Shown: piece by piece, positions 51,060 through 59,193 of the stretch
How positions within the stretch are numbered: the first letter of the stretch is position 1
How the letters are laid out: every line of letters begins with the position of its first letter
Origin: CAYZWU01 sp964482235
GTDB taxonomy: Bacteria; Planctomycetota; B15-G4; CAYZWU01
Direction: 5' to 3'
Length of the DNA stretch: 64,000 nucleotides
Assembly: GCA_964482235.1 (NCBI GenBank)
Contig: CAYZWU010000010.1
Location: 1 to 64,000, forward strand
Position numbers and translations under genes: made by a program
Notes under the pieces: model-generated
Told to the model about the DNA's origin: nothing
Seen by the model: the letters and a program-made list of their open reading frames with translations, nothing else
The model's database searches: none

Positions 51060-54000
51060 ATGAACGCCGAGGAACTTCTCGCTCACAACGACTTTCTCCT
51101 TTCCCTGGCCCGGCGGCTCGTGCTGGACGAGCACCGCGCCGCGGACATCACGCAGAAGACCTGGCTTGCCGCGCTGCAGCATCCGCCTGCCGAGGGGAGG
51201 CCCGCCGCTCCGTGGCTCTCGGCGATCTTGCGCAACATGGCGCGGATGGTCCATCGCGGCGAGACGCGGCTCAAGGCGCGCGAGAAGGCGGCAGCAGTGT
51301 CCGAGGGGGTTCCCTCCTCCGAGGAGATCGTCGAACAGGAGGAGATCCGGAGCAAGGTGGTGGAGGCGGTCCTCTCCCTCGACGAGCCGTTCCGCTCGCC
51401 CGTGGTGCTCCGCTACTACAAGGACATGCCCAACCGCGAGGCGGCCAGGCGTCTCGGCATACCGGTCGACACGATGAGGTCGCGGCTGAAGAAGGGGCTG
51501 GCCCTGCTGGCCGAGCGCCTCGACGCTTCCCACGGCGGCGACAGGCAGAAGTGGCTGCTCGCCCTGGCGTCCGTTGCCGGGCTGAGCACGGCCGGCTCCA
51601 CGGCCGGGGCCGCGGCAGGTACGGCGGCTGTTGCGGCTGGAGCTGCGGCTTTTTCCGCGAAGGTGAAGTTCGGCGCTGCCATGCTGTTCGCCGCCGCGGC
51701 GATCCTCACCACCTTCCTAGTATTCTTCAACGACCCTCGAGAGGAACTCGATGCAGAGTCTGCCGCGGCGGAAGTACGGCTTCCGGCCGATGAGACAGGG
51801 ACCGCCGCGGCCGCAGCCCCCGACGAGGAGAGGCCGGAGCGGGTGGCCTTCGAGGAGGAAGACCGGAGCCCTCCCGCCGGGACGGCAAGCACCCCGGAGA
51901 AGAGTGGTATCCGGGGACGCTGCATCGACGGCAGAGGCATCGCCCTCAACGGGGTCCAGGTGGCCACGGCAAGGGGAGGCGAGAAGGCGGAATCCGGACC
52001 TGCTGGCGGCTTCACTCTGATCCTGCCTGATTCCAACAGCGCGTCGAGGCGGTACAGCCTCATCTTCTCGAAGCACGGGCTGGCCAGCAAGGCGCATGAG
52101 GTCACGGTTCAGAAGGGCGAAACGGTCCTTCTCGGCGACGTGGTGCTGGCTCCCGGCGGCGCGGTGTCGGGACGTGTCGTCCATCAGAACGGCGAGCCGG
52201 CCAGCGGGGCCAAGGTCATCTGCGTGGGGGCGGACCGCCTGCTTCCTGAAACCGAGCCTCGCAGGAAGAGAGGACCTTTCAACAGGAACAGCTTCATCGA
52301 CGAGGCGCTGCCGACGGGCAGGGACGGTACGTTCCGCTACGAGGGCGCCCCTGTGGGGTGGGTGAGGATCTGGGCCAGGGCAGAGGGGACTCTCTACTCG
52401 TACACGGCACCCGTCGAGGTTCATCCCGGCGAGGAGACGAGGGGGATCGAGCTCGTGCTCGAGCCCATGTCCCGCAACGATCTCATCACGGGAAGGGTTG
52501 TTTCTCCCGATGGGAAACCGGTTCCCCGGGCCAGGATCAAGGCTTCCTACAAGACATTGTTCGGCAGCGGCTCCTCCGGGTTCTCGGCTGACGAGATGGG
52601 CTGGTTCGAGTACGAGGTGGATAACAAGGCACCCCACACCTTCGTCATCTCCGATCCTCAGGGGCGCTTCGGCCAGATCAAGAAAGCTGATGTCAAGCCG
52701 GGCTCTCTTGACCTCGTTTTTCAGCTCGCTGCGCCGCGTTATCTCCATCTCCAGGTCATATCGGCCGGCCGAAGGGAACTCGGCAAGGCGACAGTCTGGT
52801 TCTCGAGCCCGGACAAGATGCGCATCGGAGACTTCTGCATGATCGAGGGGAAGGATGCCGATGAGAAGGGGATCTTCGATCTGCCGATGCCGGCTGACGC
52901 GTTCCTCCTCAGAATCGAGGCAGAGGGTTTCCAGATCGTGGAGAATGGTCCGTTCCATCCTGATTCCGTCCCTGATCCGCTGCCTGTCGAGCTCTTTGCC
53001 GTGCCCGGTGTCACGGGGCAGGTGACAGCCGGCGGCACACCGGCAGCGGGCGTTGCGGTTTTTCTCCATGCCGCGCTGAAACCGAACGAGGAGTACCGGG
53101 TGGGTGACTTCCGGTGCCGAGTCCGGCCCCGTGCCGTGGCAACGACAACGACCGATGAAGATGGACGCTTCTTTCTTGGACTACGCGAATCGGGGAGCTT
53201 CTACTGCCGCGCCGAGCTGGCAGGCTACGCCCCTGCCGAGAAGGGGCCCCTCGATGTCGATTTTCGCGTCGGCTTGAAGGGACTTGCGATCGGCCTCGGA
53301 CAGGGCGGCACGCTCGAAGGGAGGGTCTGGACCATGCCTGGCCGCGATCCGGCGGGCATCATCGTGGCCGCTTCCCGGGGCGACGCCTATCCGATCAGCA
53401 CGCGGACCGATGAGAGCGGACTCTATCGCTTCGAGAGGATCGATCCGGGCCGCTGGCAGGTGGAGGTGCGGCAGGAAGAGCTGAACCGGGGAAGCGTGAG
53501 CTCGTGCTCCTCCGGCAAGCAAACCCCGATCCCCTGGTCGTGCGAGGTGGAGGAGGGGAAGCTCACGCGGTTCGACATCGATCTCACCGGCGGCGCCGAC
53601 TGCACCGTCAGGGGGATTCTCATGGTAAACGGAGCTCCTCCTGCCGGCTGGAGGGCGGTCTTGACCCGCCCGGACCGGTACCGGCTGGCCAGGAAGGTCG
53701 AGATGCCTCTCAGCCTGGAGGGAACGTTCTCCCTCAAGGGAGAGGAGGCCGGGATCCACACTCTCGTTCTCATGGGCCGTCACGACGACGGTCCGGAGAT
53801 CTCGATCGTGGACCAGATCGACCTCACTCCCGGCGAGACGGCCTGGAATCTCGATCTCCCTCTGGGGCGGATCGAGGTGAAGGGAGCCCGGCTTCCCGCC
53901 GGGGAGAGGGGCCGGTTCGCCTTCGTGAGGAAGGGGCCCGGCGAGCTTCTTTCCTACGTGGAGATCGTCCCGAATGAGGACGGCAGTCCAGTCAGCTGCT

Positions 54001-54128
54001 TCGTTCCGGCCGGCAAGGGATCGATCGTGCTGGTGACCAAGACCTACGGGCCGATCGATTTCACGGAGAAGGCGCTCGCGGAAGTGGAGGTAACGGCAGG
54101 TGGGACTGTTGCTGTCGATCTGAACTGA
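51060..54128 (+). CDS. Membrane-anchored ECF sigma factor with a large exported carboxypeptidase-regulatory-like region
   Basis: ATG at 51060 follows AAAAGGGG; an in-frame ATG at 51015 is the alternative. The 1022-residue protein begins with sigma region 2 (about 5-75; AADITQKTWLAALQ, PWLSAILRNMARM) and region 4 (about 105-165; EAVLSLDEPFRSPVVLRYYK, NREAARRLGIPVDTMRSRL). An Ala/Gly linker leads to one membrane helix (about 203-222). The remaining ~800 residues are CarboxypepD_reg-like beta domains with repeated V-S-G-R-V-x-x-x-x-G-x-P-x-x-G-A openings (near 363, 475, 655 and 755). The topology puts a DNA-binding sigma part inside and a sensor or adhesion part outside. No anti-sigma gene is adjacent. 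A terminator follows. Confidence 0.87.
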   Translation: MNAEELLAHNDFLLSLARRLVLDEHRAADITQKTWLAALQHPPAEGRPAAPWLSAILRNMARMVHRGETRLKAREKAAAVSEGVPSSEEIVEQEEIRSKVVEAVLSLDEPFRSPVVLRYYKDMPNREAARRLGIPVDTMRSRLKKGLALLAERLDASHGGDRQKWLLALASVAGLSTAGSTAGAAAGTAAVAAGAAAFSAKVKFGAAMLFAAAAILTTFLVFFNDPREELDAESAAAEVRLPADETGTAAAAAPDEERPERVAFEEEDRSPPAGTASTPEKSGIRGRCIDGRGIALNGVQVATARGGEKAESGPAGGFTLILPDSNSASRRYSLIFSKHGLASKAHEVTVQKGETVLLGDVVLAPGGAVSGRVVHQNGEPASGAKVICVGADRLLPETEPRRKRGPFNRNSFIDEALPTGRDGTFRYEGAPVGWVRIWARAEGTLYSYTAPVEVHPGEETRGIELVLEPMSRNDLITGRVVSPDGKPVPRARIKASYKTLFGSGSSGFSADEMGWFEYEVDNKAPHTFVISDPQGRFGQIKKADVKPGSLDLVFQLAAPRYLHLQVISAGRRELGKATVWFSSPDKMRIGDFCMIEGKDADEKGIFDLPMPADAFLLRIEAEGFQIVENGPFHPDSVPDPLPVELFAVPGVTGQVTAGGTPAAGVAVFLHAALKPNEEYRVGDFRCRVRPRAVATTTTDEDGRFFLGLRESGSFYCRAELAGYAPAEKGPLDVDFRVGLKGLAIGLGQGGTLEGRVWTMPGRDPAGIIVAASRGDAYPISTRTDESGLYRFERIDPGRWQVEVRQEELNRGSVSSCSSGKQTPIPWSCEVEEGKLTRFDIDLTGGADCTVRGILMVNGAPPAGWRAVLTRPDRYRLARKVEMPLSLEGTFSLKGEEAGIHTLVLMGRHDDGPEISIVDQIDLTPGETAWNLDLPLGRIEVKGARLPAGERGRFAFVRKGPGELLSYVEIVPNEDGSPVSCFVPAGKGSIVLVTKTYGPIDFTEKALAEVEVTAGGTVAVDLN

Positions 54129-54144
54129 GAAATTGAGTTCCAGC

Positions 54145-54177
54145 AGGCGGCTTTCATCACGAATCCGCCTTTTTTTT
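54145..54177 (+). terminator. Rho-independent terminator of the large sigma-factor gene
   Basis: AGGCGG (54145-54150) pairs with CCGCCT (54165-54170) around a 14-base loop and is followed by a run of eight T (54170-54177). Confidence 0.7.
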
Positions 54178-54284
54178 CTCGGAAAGCGCGAGGCGCTCTC
54201 GACTGGAAAACGCCCATTAATTAGAAGAATTTGATTTTTCATTGATGGCCTTTTCCCCCGTGGGATGAGGAGAGGAGTCTCGTC

Positions 54285-55496
54285 ATGTGTAATTGTCAGA
54301 AAAGCGCGTGCGGCAGAAAACTGCTCCTGATTGCCGGTCTCAGCCTCCTTCTTGCGGCGGCGCCCGCCTCGGCGGAGGTGTACGGTCTCAAGTCGAAGGA
54401 TCCCCAGTCCGAGCCGCCGACCCACCTGTTCACGTTCCATGAGAACGGTTCCGGAATCACGGACCACGGGCCCGTGAAGGTCGGCGGCGATGACACGAAT
54501 CTCGACGGCTTGGCCTATTCGCTGGGGCACGGGCTTCTTGCCTTCAACATCGTTGGTTTCGACTCCCAGCTCCTGTCGATCAGCGTCTCACCGCCCACGG
54601 GCACGCCGATCGGAACACCCCTCGTCGGGAGAGAGATCCGGGGTGCCGTCTTCGACTTCGACGACCGGCTCTGGGTGATCGATTGCGAAAACGACGAGCT
54701 TCTCGAAATCGATCCGGGTACGGGTCTCGAGATCGGCACTGCCATCCCCTTGATCGAGAACGGGATGCCTTACGATCTGATGGATATTGCCGATATCGCC
54801 TTGCGGGGGGATGGGACCTTCTACATCAGCTCCTACGAAGGCAGCGGCATTGGACAGATCCTCGAGCTCGATCGAGCGACAGGCACGGTTGTCTTCCGCC
54901 ACGACCTGGGATCCGATTACCTGGCCGGGATGACCTTCTCTAAGGACGCCCTGGGGCAGGACCACCTCTTCAGCTACGACGTCCGGTCAGACGATGACCT
55001 CTACTACCTGGAGGTTGACAACGACTTTGCACTGACCATGCTCCACAAGGACATCCTTCCCCAGTTCAACGCGGGCCGGGGCGACCTTGCCGCCCTGATC
55101 GAACCGGCGCCGCTCGTCGCGGACAGGACGTTTCTGCATCTGCAGGGAGGGCAGGTGGAATTCATTTTTGCACCCGGTCCCGCCTACGCAGGCAGGAACT
55201 ACATGCTCCTCGCCTCTCTCAGCGGTACCGATCCCGGCACACCGCTGCCTGGCGGCCTGGTCACGCTGCCGCTGAACCGCGACGGCCTGACACAGTTTGT
55301 CCTCAACAACATCACGGGGCCGTGGTTCACCGGATTCCAGGGAACACTCGATGCTGCCGGCTCCGCGACGGCTCAGCTCGACACGCTGGGGTCGCTGCCG
55401 CCCTCCTTTGCAGGGGCGACGATCCATTTCGCCGCTGCCACGAGCTATCCCTGGGATTTCGCGTCGAATCCCATTGCCGTTGAAGTGGAGCCTTGA
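54285..55496 (+). CDS. Exported beta-propeller-like protein with a conserved C-terminal module
   Basis: A 403-residue protein; GGAGAGGAG precedes the ATG. The signal peptide is GRKLLLIAGLSLLLAAAPASA. Residues 30-265 look like a propeller of short repeats (LDGLAYSLGHGLLAFNI, GAVFDFDDRLWVIDCENDEL, LEIDPGTGLEIGTAIP, LRGDGTFYISSYEG). The last ~125 residues (GGQVEFIFAPGPAYAGRNYM through FAAATSYPWDFASNPIAVEV) form a beta module that I recall as common at the ends of planctomycete exported proteins. No enzyme motif is seen. It is a single gene between the two sigma loci. Confidence 0.7.
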   Translation: MCNCQKSACGRKLLLIAGLSLLLAAAPASAEVYGLKSKDPQSEPPTHLFTFHENGSGITDHGPVKVGGDDTNLDGLAYSLGHGLLAFNIVGFDSQLLSISVSPPTGTPIGTPLVGREIRGAVFDFDDRLWVIDCENDELLEIDPGTGLEIGTAIPLIENGMPYDLMDIADIALRGDGTFYISSYEGSGIGQILELDRATGTVVFRHDLGSDYLAGMTFSKDALGQDHLFSYDVRSDDDLYYLEVDNDFALTMLHKDILPQFNAGRGDLAALIEPAPLVADRTFLHLQGGQVEFIFAPGPAYAGRNYMLLASLSGTDPGTPLPGGLVTLPLNRDGLTQFVLNNITGPWFTGFQGTLDAAGSATAQLDTLGSLPPSFAGATIHFAAATSYPWDFASNPIAVEVEP

Positions 55497-55657
55497 ACGC
55501 AGCGTGGAACAAGGTCCCTGATCCGTCCGGCTCTGCCGCCCCGCAATACTGACAGCTGACAGCGAGAGGGAAACGCTCTCGCGATGAAAAAACCCTTTGC
55601 CCGTCCATAATCCTGCAACCTTTCCTTCGGTTTCCCGGTAGTAGTAGAGTAAGAACT

Positions 55658-56152
55658 ATGACTGAGAGCCGAAGAGAGCCGGTGGAAAGAGTGGATCACC
55701 AACTTGCCGCGGAGTTGCCGAGGCTGAGAGCCTTTCTCCGGAAGCTGGCTCCCGGTGATGCGGATGATCTTGCTCAGGAGGTGGTGGAGCGCGCCCTGCG
55801 GTACAGGCATGCTTTCCGGAAGGACGGCTCGCTGCTTGGCTGGCTCAAGAGAACGGCCTTCAACGTCTTTCTCGATCACCGGCAGCGGTCGTCCCGGACG
55901 CCCAGCCCCATGGGCGATTTTGTCTGGGAGGTCGAGGCGCCGGCCCGGAACGATGCCGAAGACCGGGATCACGTTTCCATGCTGCTAGAGCAGCTGTCGG
56001 GAGATGAGCGGGATGTGCTGATCCGCTTCCACTGTCATGGAGAACAGATCTCCGAGATTGCCGGCAGCCTCGGCAGGCCGGAGGGGACGGTGAAATCACT
56101 TCTCCACCGGGCGAGACGCAAGCTGGCAGCCTCGAAAAGGACGGGATCATGA
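55658..56152 (+). CDS. ECF RNA polymerase sigma factor
   Basis: A 164-residue sigma factor. Region 2 (about 15-85) has DADDLAQEVVERALRYRH and LLGWLKRTAFNVFLDHRQR. Region 4 (about 105-158) has LEQLSGDERDVLIRFHCHGE and ISEIAGSLGRPEGTVKSLLH, a clear HTH. It overlaps the anti-sigma gene by four bases (ATGA), the usual sign of stoichiometric coupling. Just upstream, GCAACC near 55615 is reminiscent of ECF -35 elements, but no matching -10 is certain. Confidence 0.9.
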   Translation: MTESRREPVERVDHQLAAELPRLRAFLRKLAPGDADDLAQEVVERALRYRHAFRKDGSLLGWLKRTAFNVFLDHRQRSSRTPSPMGDFVWEVEAPARNDAEDRDHVSMLLEQLSGDERDVLIRFHCHGEQISEIAGSLGRPEGTVKSLLHRARRKLAASKRTGS

Positions 56153-56667
56153 AGACAGGTTCCAGGGAACGGTTCTGGGAAAGGGTGAACGACATCCTGG
56201 ATCAGCGTGGCGATCCCTACGAGGATCGGGACATCCGGTCCCATCTCATGGATCATCCCGAGGATCTCGAGGAACTGGCCAGCCTCTGTTCCAGGCTGGA
56301 AAGGCTGGAAAGAGTTGTTCCGGCTCCTGTCCGGAAAACAGTGCGGCCCTGGCTCACGCTCGCCGCGGCAGGGGTGGTCGGCTTCTTCCTCTTGATTCTC
56401 TGGGATCCTGATTCTTCCCGGCCCGGGATCGAGGAGGCTCCGGTCGCCCAGGCAGGCGTTATTCTCGAGTTCAGCTGCAAGTTCACGGTGACCACCGCGG
56501 AGGGCGAGGAGATCTTCGTCCGGAACGGGGATCGCTGGACTGCAAGACAGACGAAGGTGATCGAAGGGAGCGAAGGTTTCGAGCACGGCTCCATTGGGCC
56601 GACCTCCATCGTCTGTGTAGACAGCGGCCGCGACTGGCCGGACAGGTCGACGACGTCCCGGCAGTGA
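56149..56667 (+). CDS. Membrane anti-sigma factor (predicted)
   Basis: A 172-residue protein. The cytoplasmic part (1-66) is helical and charged (ERFWERVNDILDQRGDPYED, HPEDLEELASLCSRLERLE) and would bind the sigma factor. One membrane helix is at 68-85 (WLTLAAAGVVGFFLLILW). The exported part (about 95-172) resembles a FecR-like beta segment: VTTAEGEEIFVRNGDRWTA. No zinc-type HxxxCxxC anti-sigma motif is present. The role is inferred from overlap with the ECF gene and topology. Confidence 0.7.
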   Translation: MKTGSRERFWERVNDILDQRGDPYEDRDIRSHLMDHPEDLEELASLCSRLERLERVVPAPVRKTVRPWLTLAAAGVVGFFLLILWDPDSSRPGIEEAPVAQAGVILEFSCKFTVTTAEGEEIFVRNGDRWTARQTKVIEGSEGFEHGSIGPTSIVCVDSGRDWPDRSTTSRQ

Positions 56668-56726
56668 TCGACGGTTCGGCGGCGGGCCGGTAATGGAATC
56701 AAGGACGGAAACAAGGAACCCATATC

Positions 56727-57677
56727 ATGAACAGTCTTTTTCTCTTGCTCACGATTTTCCTCGGCGCCGCTTCGCAGGAGACGGTGACGATCAGTCGGCA
56801 TCCGGAGACGGAGAGCAGCCTGACCCTGAAGATCTACGATGTGACCGACCTCGTCCAGGTTCCGAAGACGTGGAACGATATTGCTGAAAAGGGGGATCCC
56901 GGCAAGGAGATGGCAGAAAGAGCAGGGATCCTGGCCGAGGTGATCCGCTCCTTCATCCAGCCTCCCTTGAAGAAGAACGTCGAGGACGTCAAGGCCATCG
57001 GCACGGCCACGATCGTGGCCCAGCTTCCCGAAAAGAAGCAGAAGTGGATCGAGGCCTTTCTGGACGCACAGCGTGCGGCGAACAGAATCCAGTACCTCGT
57101 GGAGCTGACCTATTTCACCGTCTCCGACAAGGCGTTCAAGGAACTCCCGAGATCGGAGAACCCTTCCGTGATCCTCGTTGACGCTGGAATCGAGAAGCTG
57201 TTCGACCGGTGGAAGGACGGCAAGGAGTGCGACATCGTCACGGCTCCCAGGATCCTGATCCAGAACAGGGAGAAGGGAATCATCAGCTGCCTGAACCAGT
57301 TCGCCTACGTGAGCGGCTATGACCTCCATGAGAAGGTCGAGCCGACCAGGTCGCGCATTGTCGATCCGGTTGTCGAGATCGCGGAGGAAGGCTTCATCTT
57401 CGAGGTCAGGGCTGTTCAGCTCGCAAAGGGCAATATCGGCATGACCATCTCATCGAAGCACATGTCCGTTCCCCGACCCATCCCGGAGATCAAGACGGAA
57501 CTCGGCCTCATCTCCCGTGTCACGGTGGAAAAGGTGGAGATGTCAACCACGATCATCGTGAAGAGCGGCGGTTCGATGATCAGCACCATGCCCAGCAAGA
57601 AGGAGGGCGGCAACCATCACGCGATCAAGATGACCGTCACGAGAGTGGAGGAAAAGGATCTTCAGGACCTGAAGTGA
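56727..57677 (+). CDS. Exported secretin-fold-like protein of the ECF operon
   Basis: A 316-residue protein with a short signal peptide (NSLFLLLTIFLGAASQ), starting 60 bases after the anti-sigma gene. It begins TVTISRHPETESSLTLKIYDVTDLVQVP, then a helical middle. From about 150, ILVDAGIEKLFDRWKDGKEC, IVTAPRILIQNREKGIISC and FEVRAVQLAKGNIGMTISS follow the order seen in secretin (GspD/PilQ) cores: an APRI-type strand, then a long hairpin. Length and missing N domains argue against a working secretin channel. A periplasmic or outer-membrane sensor for the ECF system is possible. Alternative: an unrelated planctomycete family. Confidence 0.5.
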   Translation: MNSLFLLLTIFLGAASQETVTISRHPETESSLTLKIYDVTDLVQVPKTWNDIAEKGDPGKEMAERAGILAEVIRSFIQPPLKKNVEDVKAIGTATIVAQLPEKKQKWIEAFLDAQRAANRIQYLVELTYFTVSDKAFKELPRSENPSVILVDAGIEKLFDRWKDGKECDIVTAPRILIQNREKGIISCLNQFAYVSGYDLHEKVEPTRSRIVDPVVEIAEEGFIFEVRAVQLAKGNIGMTISSKHMSVPRPIPEIKTELGLISRVTVEKVEMSTTIIVKSGGSMISTMPSKKEGGNHHAIKMTVTRVEEKDLQDLK

Positions 57678-57687
57678 CCGGGTCTTA

Positions 57688-58137
57688 TCAGGATCCGCCT
57701 GTCGGAGCAACGACGATCTCGAGAAGCTCGATATCGAAGAAGAGCTTCTTACCGGCCAGCGGGTGGTTGCTGTCAATAGTGATGGTCTCGTCGGTCACGG
57801 CGATGACCTTGACCAGGACCTTGCGGCCATCCTGATGCTGCATCTCGAGCACCTGGCCTTCAGAGACTTCCACATCGGGAGGCAGCTGACTGCGCTCGAT
57901 TTCCAGAACACCTTCGGGATGATATTCGCCGTAGGCGTCTTCCGCTTCGATGGTGCAGGACTTGGTCTCCCCTGGTGCCATCCCCTCGACGGTTGATTCG
58001 AATCCCGGCAGGAGCTTCTGAGTACCAAGCTCGAATTCCAGGGGGCCGCGGTCGCGCGAGGAATCGAACTCCGTACCATCCTCGAGCTTGCCCGTGTAAT
58101 GAACTCTGACCTTGTCGCCGCTTTTGGCTGCTGACAT
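57688..58137 (-). CDS. SlyD-type FKBP peptidyl-prolyl isomerase
   Basis: A 149-residue protein with the FKBP half-barrels KVRVHYTGKLEDGTEFDSS and GPLEFELGTQKLLPGFESTV. The insert-in-flap domain lies between AYGEYHPEGVLEIERSQLP and DETITIDSNHPLAGKKLFFD (about 65-125). The family end FDIELLEI is followed by a short tail without the His-rich SlyD metal region. It catalyses proline cis-trans isomerisation and chaperones folding in the cytoplasm. It is convergent with the ECF operon, with only ten bases between. Confidence 0.95.
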   Translation of the reverse strand: MSAAKSGDKVRVHYTGKLEDGTEFDSSRDRGPLEFELGTQKLLPGFESTVEGMAPGETKSCTIEAEDAYGEYHPEGVLEIERSQLPPDVEVSEGQVLEMQHQDGRKVLVKVIAVTDETITIDSNHPLAGKKLFFDIELLEIVVAPTGGS

Positions 58138-58342
58138 GAAATCCTCGATATTGTTTTCCGGTTCCGAAGAACGTCACGAAAAGGGGAAGTGAATTTGCCG
58201 CAAAATCCGAAGTGGAAAGGGGGGAGCCGTTCCTGAATCTAGGGGCGAATCCGTACAATCAAATTGAATTCCATCTTATAGCCGTGCCCGGGAGAAACGA
58301 CGACTTAATAATAATATTTTCACGTCCAGGGAGGGGACTCGA

Positions 58343-59125
58343 TCACCTGAGAACCGTCTCGTAGAGGGGCGCCACGTCGAGCCTGAGGTCGTCCCGGCCC
58401 CTCTGGTCGAAGGGGTTCTCCATGTTGGACTGGATGTTGTCCAGGCTGACGAGAACGAGGGTGTAGATGATGGCCACCGCGTATCCCACGCCGGTGTAGT
58501 ACTCCCTCCCCAGGTAGGCGAAGTAGGGACCGAACAGGATGGGGAAGGCGTTGAGGAAGACCTGGCTGTAGGCGCGCAGAGTCCGGGGTGTGCGATAGGC
58601 CAGGATGTTCCGCATGCGCTCGAAGTCGATGATCATGGAGCGCAGGTACTGGTTGGCGCGGCTGATCTCCCCGCTCGCGACGTTCCGGCTGCGCAGGCTT
58701 TCTACGGAAAGGGAGAAGTTCGAGAACCGGCTGTAGATCGCACCGAGCTCCTCGTCCGCCTCGCCCGGTACGGGATGGCCGTCGAAGTACGCTTTGATGC
58801 CTTTCAGGAGGTCGAGCACCGCCTCGCGCGCCCGCGATGCGAGATCTTCGTCCCCGCTGCCCTTTGCCCAGTCCCGGTGCGCGAAGAAGAGGGCCACGCT
58901 GTGGGACTTGAGCGAGGCGAAGCTCCTGAGCGCCTCCTCGCGCCGCCTGTAGGCGGCATTGATCGAGAAGACGATGGGAAAGATGATGGCGATGCCGATC
59001 AGCCCGGTGGGGAGGTTGGCGGCCAGGCCGAAATAGTCGCAGAGGAAGGTGACTCCCACGGCGAGTACCATCACGGCCAGCGTGTGCCAGTCGAAAATGA
59101 TCCAGAAGTTTCTGAGCGCGTTCAT
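58343..59125 (-). CDS. Bestrophin-like integral membrane protein
   Basis: ATG at 59125 (MNALRNFWIIFDWHTL) is chosen; an in-frame upstream start at 59434 reads through the 3' end of the BNR gene. The 260-residue protein has hydrophobic helices at about 10-50 and 195-235. The segments FPIVFSINAAYRRREEALRS and DNIQSNMENPFDQRGRDDLR resemble bestrophin/UPF0187 family features, where E-N-P-F precedes an acidic calcium-clasp-like stretch. An anion-channel function is plausible but unproven. It follows the BNR gene by 68 bases. Confidence 0.65.
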   Translation of the reverse strand: MNALRNFWIIFDWHTLAVMVLAVGVTFLCDYFGLAANLPTGLIGIAIIFPIVFSINAAYRRREEALRSFASLKSHSVALFFAHRDWAKGSGDEDLASRAREAVLDLLKGIKAYFDGHPVPGEADEELGAIYSRFSNFSLSVESLRSRNVASGEISRANQYLRSMIIDFERMRNILAYRTPRTLRAYSQVFLNAFPILFGPYFAYLGREYYTGVGYAVAIIYTLVLVSLDNIQSNMENPFDQRGRDDLRLDVAPLYETVLR

Positions 59126-59193
59126 CGTGATTTCATCCCTCTCGAATGATGTCTGTTCGCTGTGGTCTCTTGTCGACTGGACCTGTCCCGGGA

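Noticed and set aside
51717..54530. Two long minus-strand frames opposite the large sigma-factor gene
   Set aside because: Compositionally biased products without motifs; the second also runs through the terminator and the next gene's start.
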